Source: Petrosia ficiformis
Taxonomy: Eukaryota > Porifera > Demospongiae > Haplosclerida > Petrosiidae
Length of the DNA: 64,000 bases
Direction: 5' to 3'
NCBI GenBank assembly: GCA_947044365.1
Contig: OX345646.1
Location: 5,007,327 to 5,071,326 of the forward strand
This document shows positions 49,201-57,800 of this stretch, one piece after another. The notes under the pieces are model-generated. The model saw only the letters and a program-made list of their open reading frames with translations, was not told where the DNA came from and made no database searches. Numbering within the stretch: the stretch's first letter is position 1; each line of letters starts with the position of its first letter. The translations under genes and the position numbers were made by a program.

Positions 49201-52200
49201 GATAATGTGCCCAAGGTACTTCACACTTTTTTGAAACAAGTGACATTTCTTTGGTTTCAACTTTAGTCCTGCCTTGTGCAACCGTGATAGGACTTCTTCC
49301 AATCTTTGAAAATGCTCCTGAATAGAGTTACCAAATATAATTATATCATCCAGATATACTAAGCATGACACCCAATGGAGACCCGCGAGAGTAATCTCCA
49401 TGAGTCGTTGAAATGTGCTTGGTGCATTACATAGCCCAAAGGGCATTACTTTAAACTGATGTAGACCAAATGAAGTACCAAAAGCTGTCTTCTCCCGGTC
49501 GGCAGGGTCTATTTCAACTTGCCAATACCCACTAGCTAGGTCCAAGGTAGAGAACCATTGTGCTCCGGATAATGCATCTAGGGTGTCATCTATTCGTGGA
49601 AGTGGATGAGCATCTTTCTTGGTGATTGCATTTAATTGTCTGTAATCTACACAAAATCTGGGTGACCCATCTTTCTTTCTAACAATAACAATAGGGGAGG
49701 ACCAGGGACTACTAGCTGGTTCAATCACTCCTTGTTTTAACATATCTCGAAGGAGTCTTTGTACCTCCTCTCTTTGATGGAATGGGAGACGGCGAGGTTG
49801 CTGGCGTATGGGCCGAGCATCTCCAGTATTTATGGTGTGTTTGACAACATTAGTTTTACCCATGTCACCATCATGAAGAGATATTACATCTGAGAATTTG
49901 TATAGAAGGCTTGCTAACTGCAATTTCTCAGTAGAGCATGAGAGTTGTGAGCGGTGCACCAACGATTCAACAACATCTCTCAGGTTTTTGATTCCACCTG
50001 ATGTGGTACTGCTTTCAATGACATGAACGCCATTTCCATTTGAGAGAGGATGTATGCGTCCAACTTTTTCACCTTTGTGTACAACAATAGAACATCTCAG
50101 CGGATTGAGGATGCGGACGAGTGTCTGTCCTCTAATGGTAGTTGATACTGAATGAGCTACTAGAAGTCCAGTGTCATCCTGAAACTTAGGCTCTGGTTCC
50201 AATAATCCAGTGAAGTCAGTAACTTCAGCAGATCTCATGCTTTGTGGTTTTTTTCGAAGTTGTACCGGTAGTTCGATCTGGTGCCTGGGTGGTATAGTTG
50301 TTGTTTCTAAAAATGAAACAAAGCAGGTTTGAACTGGAGCTCCCCTCTGCACAATTAGTGGTGCAATGTTTCCGCAACTGCAGAGGGATCCATTTGGCAA
50401 ATCAATAACACAGTTATGTTTATTCAAAAAGTCCGCTCCAAGCAAACATTCTTGTGTCACTCCTTTTGTAATTAACACAGGGTGAGAGACATCAATGTTA
50501 CCAATACGAAAAGGTAACTTGCACTTTCCAGTAACTTTTAGTTTTTCACCATTAGCTGCAACAACATCATTTTCCGACTTCAACAAACCTGCACCATAAC
50601 TATCAGAGATTTCATTCCAAACGTCTTCTCTTAATATTGTAACTGCTGATCCTGTATCAACAAGCATGTCGATAGGTCTCTGTCCGATACATCCTTGGAC
50701 AGCTATAATTGTTTGGGTCTTTGTTAAAGAGTTAATGGTCGATGATTGACCCGCATCATCGACCGGTTCTAGTTTAAAGATGGTCGGCGGCGAATTTGAA
50801 AATTTCTCCCCTTTGACCTGCAATCACGACGATAATGGCCTTGGCGGCCACAATTCCAGCAAACAACTGGCGATTGTTTTCTTCCAGCCTGCAATCTTTG
50901 ATGTTCTCCACGCATTTGAAGCTTTTCGACTTCAACAGAGAGCCTTTGTATTTGTCTCGACAGTTCTCTGAAATCATCTTTTGTCGATGTTATGCTGGAT
51001 TGGTTGCATGGGGCTTCTTCAATCAGCAATGTTTCCGGCTTATGACTACTTCGGTGAAGCTGTTTCTGAGCCTCCTCCAGTGATTCCCTTTGGTTTGCTA
51101 GCTTCACAGCATCCTCTAACGATTTTGGATTCTCCCGCATCAAATGTAGTTGGGTAGAAGATATCAATACCCCTTGTATGAAACGATTTTTTGCAATTTC
51201 TAACCTCTGTTTGGGTTCCCAGTCAGGATAGGCCTTGTCTGCTAACACTCTCAGACTTCCAGCAAATTCACTAAGCTTTTCATTGGAGTTTTGTCTACGC
51301 TCATGCAGTTTTAGCTGCCATTCCAATTCGTTTCCAACTGGGCAGAATTGTTCCCTGAGGGATGTCTTCACAACTTCAGGGTTGACCTCTGCTACTAATC
51401 CAATCTGACTTGCAATACGAAAAGGCTCATCATCGAGTAGTGAGAGTAACTCCTTTCCTTGCATACTCTCCCTGATACCTGCTTCGGCAACATACAGTTC
51501 GAACCGTTGTAACCATAAGTTGAAATCTGCTCCAGTAGCATATCTAGCTGGCGGTCTAGCACAAACTGGAATTATGTGAGCCATCCCACTTCTGACACCA
51601 ATGTAATGACTTGTGAGTTTTCAGAATTGGACTATTTTATTGAATCAATCATGGTACTTTTATAGTTACAAATTAGAGACAGATATATGACATTTACAAA
51701 ACCATAAACAATTATTATGTATACGTATTGTTCTAGAAATCAGGGTTGTATCAGAATCAGGGTTGCTACACATTTATCACTGCGGTTGGAGGTGATCAAT
51801 AGAGGGTGTGGTTTCTGTTTTTATTACATACATATATCACATGTACATGTATGTACATGTATGTAAGTACAAGTACATCTACATGTATGTACACATGTAT
51901 GTATATACTTTATGTACATGTACATGTATGTAAGTACAAGTACATCTACATGTACGTACACATGTATTTATATACTTTATGTACATGTACATGTATGTAA
52001 GTACAAGTACATCTACATGTACGTACACATGTATGTATATACTTTATGTACATATACATGTACATGTATGTAAGTACAAGTACATCTACATGTATGTACA
52101 CATGCATGTATATACTTTATGTACGTGTATAATTGTACATATATATATATATATATATATATCAGGTTTAACATGGAGAAATTTAAACATCAAAAGGATG

Positions 52201-52861
52201 AATCTATAATGAATAATTTTAAAATCTTTTGAAGTTTTGGCAGCAAAACACATTTGAAGAATGTAGTAATTAGTTGAGGCCAAATAAAACTTAAATTATT
52301 GGTCATTTTTCATTTTAGTTATAGTTATTGCAGTAGACTTGTAATTAGTAAATGACTTACTAAAAAAGGGTTTTAGTTAACTAAACAATACCAGTGAAAA
52401 CACTAGATATACTGTATATCCGTGTTTTTGATAAGTTCATATGGCGCACCATTGGCCCAAAGAGATTCTTATTTGGCACTGCACAGTTCTCTCTTTGGAC
52501 CAGATGGCACAGTTAATTATGATTATATTATCACTAACAGCATTAACTCTTTGTTAATTGGCTCTAAATGTATTACTAATGGTGCACATATAGTAACCAT
52601 TGTTGAGCCAATTTGGCCTATGCTTCAAAAGGTATCAAAACTCCACTGTACACAAATGTATACAACTGCAGCTGGTGGTGCCATCACAGTAATTAAATAC
52701 TTGTGACAAGTGGTTTTTATTGATGTGGTATTGTAAATGATTGTAATAATAATGTATGAGACATTAATTATCTTGTTCTATACAATTGTACTACATACAT
52801 GTACAAGGTAGATAGATAGTTAATTAACAAATACGTAGATGGATAGACAGTTAATTTATAA

Positions 52862-52901
<40 letters not shown>

Positions 52902-54797
52902 TTCACCATTGCAAATGGTAAGTATCATTCTACTCATGATGACCTCAAAAATTAGGATGTGATGACTTTATAGTGTATAGTTTAATATCATAAGATTAAT
53001 ACATGATTATACTGTAACTCAATAACTTATATGTACTATAGTGTATAGTTTAATATCATAAGATTAATACATGATTATACTGTAACTTAATAACTTATAT
53101 GTACTATAGTGTATAGTTTAATATCATAAGGTTAATACATGATTATACTGTAACTCAATAATGAAGTAATGGATTGAAATTTGACATACATGTACACAAA
53201 CAAGAACGGGAAGGGTAATTATATGAAAATGTCGAAGGTACGTAAAAAGATTATCGGTCGTTCCAAACTAAAGTTATGACTACCTTAGCGAGGTCATAGT
53301 AAACATGAATGACCATTAGACATATCACACATTATTAATTATTTTATCATGTAAACACAGTTGTAACTTGCATTCAGTTATGTGAAATATTCAACACTCC
53401 CAAACTAATTATATTCAATTTAATACAACAGATTATAGTAAAAAGATAAGTGTGAACATACAGGGTGTTGTAGCATCTGGGATAGGCACATAGTAACATC
53501 TTGTGACTAAAATATTACCTAATCAACATCACATGAAAACATAGCTACATGTACAGTATACTTACATGTATACATGTGCATTAAGTCATTAACTACAATA
53601 TATCGACATACACAAGCCTGTTACATGTAGATATACATTGTATGCATGTACATACATACATACATACATACATACATACATACATACATACATACATACA
53701 TACATGCGTGCATACATACATACATACATACATACATGTACATACATATACATACATGTACATGTACATGTACATACATACATACATACATACATGCGTA
53801 CATGCGTGCATACATACATACATACATACATACATACATGTACATACATATACATACATGTACATGTACATGTACATACATACATACATACATACATGCA
53901 TGCATGCATGCATGCATGTATACATACATACATACATACATACATACATACATACATACATACATACATACATACATACATACATACATGTACATGTACA
54001 TGTACATGTACATGTACATAGACACACATACATACATACATACATGCATACATACATATGTGCATATAATTACACATACAATACATAAATGTACATACAT
54101 ATACACACGTAGATACATTTGTGCATGTACATGTACATATATATATTTATACACACATATATACACATGTACATGTACATGTACATACACAATGTAGATA
54201 CAATCACACATTACACACACTAATACTATAAATATACATGTAACTCGATAATGTTACATGAAGTATACATACATGTACATGTATGTGTACATGTACATGT
54301 ATGTGTACATGTATACTGTACTTACTTTTAAGTAGACCAGCTGTTGTCTAGATAATTTGAGAAGGTCGTTACCAGAAATACTATGTGCTATGAACTGAGG
54401 CACATGCTTTGATAAACTTTCATGAAGTCCTACAGAGAAATATAGTAAAACATTGAAAAGGGTTACCCAAAAAGAGTTACTTAAGCAAAATAAATATATG
54501 AATGTAAGAGTACAGTAATAACTATAACTAACTAAAATGAAAAATGGCCAATAATAGTATATCAGTGTTTTTGATAAGCTCATATGGCGCACCATTGGCC
54601 CAAAGACCTTCTTATTTAGCACTGCAGAGTTCACTCTTTGAGCCAGTTAATTATGATTATATTGTCACTAACAGCATTAACTCTTTGTTAATTGGCTCAA
54701 GATGTATTCCCAATGGCACACACACTAACCAATTGTTGAGCCAATTTGGCCCATGCTTGAAAACACATCAAAACTCTGATATATATATATATCTGTA

Positions 54798-54850
<53 letters not shown>

Positions 54851-57800
54851 GAATTACAGTGTACTACATACACAAATAAATCGAGGATGTTAGTATAGGA
54901 TGAGTTGTGAAAAAAAAAAACCAACGGTATTCTATAAAATGTATTCATTGTGTGGTTTGTGTTATACATGTAAAATCATAGCCTTTTAGTGTTCTGGTAA
55001 ACAAGACATTGAATGTAGTTGTAGAATACTGTAACTATGGTAACAGTTACAAATATCCTGTATTATTAATTTTTTTATTATTGAGTTACAGTATAATCAT
55101 GTATTAACCTTATGATATTAAACTATACACTATAGTACATATAAGTTATTGAGTTACAGTATAATCATGTATTAACCTTATGATATTAAACTATACACTA
55201 TAGTACATATAAGTTATTGAGTTACAGTATAATCATGTATTAACCTTATGATATTAAACTATACACTATAGTACATATACTGTAAGTTATTGAGTTAATG
55301 ACTAAGGACAAGGGTATTGAGAATAGGCCAAAATATCCAGCAGTTTGTTCACTCTTCCACACTCTGACTGTATGTACATGTACATGTAGTTTTATTAGGA
55401 CAATAATAACCACTTTCAGTTATAGCTTTGGTCGTTGTATAATAATTATGTCCAATTTCTTGCAATTTAGTTATAATTTATTAACTAAAACGATGAAATG
55501 CTATTGTTTATTTGTGTCTGTTGTTTGTTTATTATCATTATTTTAGGCTTATATTTTCATTTCAGTTAGTTCTAATTATTGAAAAAAAAATTAACTAAAA
55601 TAATATTAGGCTTACTAAAAGGGTTTTAGATTAACTAAAAGTGTCCATTATTGGCCCTTTTTCATTTTAGTTAGTTATAGTTATTCCAATAGACTTGTAA
55701 TTTAGTTATAGTTTAGTTAACTAAAAGTCATAATGCCTTACTAAAAAAGGTTTTAGTTATAGTTATAGTTAACTAAAACAACAGTAATATACATGTACAC
55801 AAACACAGAGCAGAAATAACAGTTACTTTTTGATTGTCACTAGGTATAGCCAAATCACAATTTGGGTTTGCCAGGCTCAAAATTTGGCTTAGCATGAATT
55901 AGTACACATTGTTGCTTAGTTAACTATAACTATAACTAAAACCCCTTTTAGTAAGGTATTATGAATTTTAGTTAACTAAACTATAACTAAATTACAAGTC
56001 TACTGCAATAACTGAAATAAAAATTGGCCAATAATGGTCCCTTTTAGTTAGTTAACTAAAACTAAAATGCTTTTAGTAGGCCTAATATTATTTTAGTTAT
56101 ATAACTAAACGTTTGAGAAACCAGGCATACTATACTATAACGATATGACAGTCAGTGTTTTTGATAAGCTCATGTGGCACACCATTGGCCCAAAGAGCTT
56201 CTTATTTGGCACAGCACAGTTCTCTCTTTGGACCAGATGGTGCAGTTAATTATGATTATATTGTCACTAACAGCATTAACTCTTTGTTAATTGGCTCAAG
56301 ATCTATTCCCAATGGCGCACACACTAACCATTTTTGAGCCAATTTGGCCCATGCTTCAAAACTTATCAAAAACTATGATGACATCATTGTCATACATGTA
56401 CTAAAACAACACTACTTACTACATCACTGTAATACTATGTCACTTAATTAATTGTAACAGTTCTAGAGCCAATATTTGTAACACGATATGATTCTGTTAT
56501 CATTAAATTAGATATATATATAGTAGTAATTAATAATGTGTTTTATTAGACTAATGAAGGAAGAAATGGTATTTATGTCACTTGGGAGTTGAAAGTGTTT
56601 CTAACCACAAACCCACTGGAGCTTAGCAGAACAAGTGTACACATTAGTTGTAATATCAACTATGTTTATGCGTAATTATGTTTTACTATAATCATCCATT
56701 AATATAATATTAAAACAATTATCAAATCAATAAGAAAGTCGCCTTCTATTAGCTCTAGCATGTACAGTACATGTCAATAAAATGTCACCATACAGTAACA
56801 GTAATTATCTTAGTTCTACTGTCAGTATAGTATAGTAATTACTGTCTCACTACTGTGGTGCTCAATTGACAAGTACAGTACATGTCAATAAAATGTCACC
56901 ATACAGTAACAGTAATTATCTTAGTTCTACTGTCAGTATAGTATAGTAATTACTGTCTCACTACTGTGGTGTTCAATTGACAAGTATAGTATATGTTAAT
57001 AAAATGTCACCATACAGTAATGGTAATTATCTTAGTTCTACTGTCAGTATAGAATAGTAATTACTGTCTCACTACTGTGGTGCTCAATTGACAAGACAGT
57101 AATGTGGTCCAGGTTTGCCACCAGTCATTGTCTCATTGTATCATTGTACATGTACTTTAGGCTAATGGACATGCAAAGTTACTGGAGCTAAGCAGAGCAA
57201 GTGCAGAAATTAGTTCTGATATCAACTGTGCTTATACCTAAGTATATTATACTACATGTATAATCATCCATGTTCCATTGTACCACTGTCCCAGGTTTGC
57301 AACCAATGTCCATGTTCCATTGTACCACTGTCCCAGGTTTGCCACCAATGTCCATGTTCCATTGTACCACTGTCCGTATACTTCGGGATAATGGACACAT
57401 AATTGAGGTAATGTCTAGGTTTGCCATCAAATGTCCATGACCCATTCATCATGTTCCTTAATGTCTAGATTTTATGTGGAAATCCCCATTTACACTCTAG
57501 ACAAGTTGACTGGATTCTTATTGCCAAAGATGTCTATAATAAGAAAACAGAAACAGCAAAAGACATTTTGACTCCATGGTCTTCTTGAGTCAACCTTATA
57601 CAAACCTAAGACCAGGATCTAAGGAGGGAGGGACAATATTCACATTCTCTAAACATCACTATGGGAATCCCTAAGAGGACAATTGACGACAAAGTGCAAA
57701 CGTTAGTCTGGAGCAGACCTTTTGCTTCTGCTTTTTCCCAATGTAAAAGCGGAGTCGAAAGTTCAGCTCACCAGACTATGCAAATGTAATACATGTCAGG

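Larger units (their letters stand above)
46766..51770 (-). mobile_element. Ty3/gypsy LTR retrotransposon, apparently intact
   Basis: 5005 bp inserted in CNK intron 2, in the same orientation as CNK. Two 169-bp LTRs show no difference by eye, begin TG and end CA, and are flanked by a CATT target duplication (46762-46765 and 51771-51774). Gag and pol are open, with the order protease, RT, RNase H, integrase typical of Metaviridae. There is a tRNA-Leu type primer site and a purine tract next to the 3' LTR. No env. This suggests very recent, possibly still competent insertion. Confidence 0.95.

Noticed and set aside
46766..51770. Endogenous retrovirus
   Set aside because: No env-like frame after integrase; pol ends just before the purine tract. 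It is a gag-pol LTR retrotransposon.
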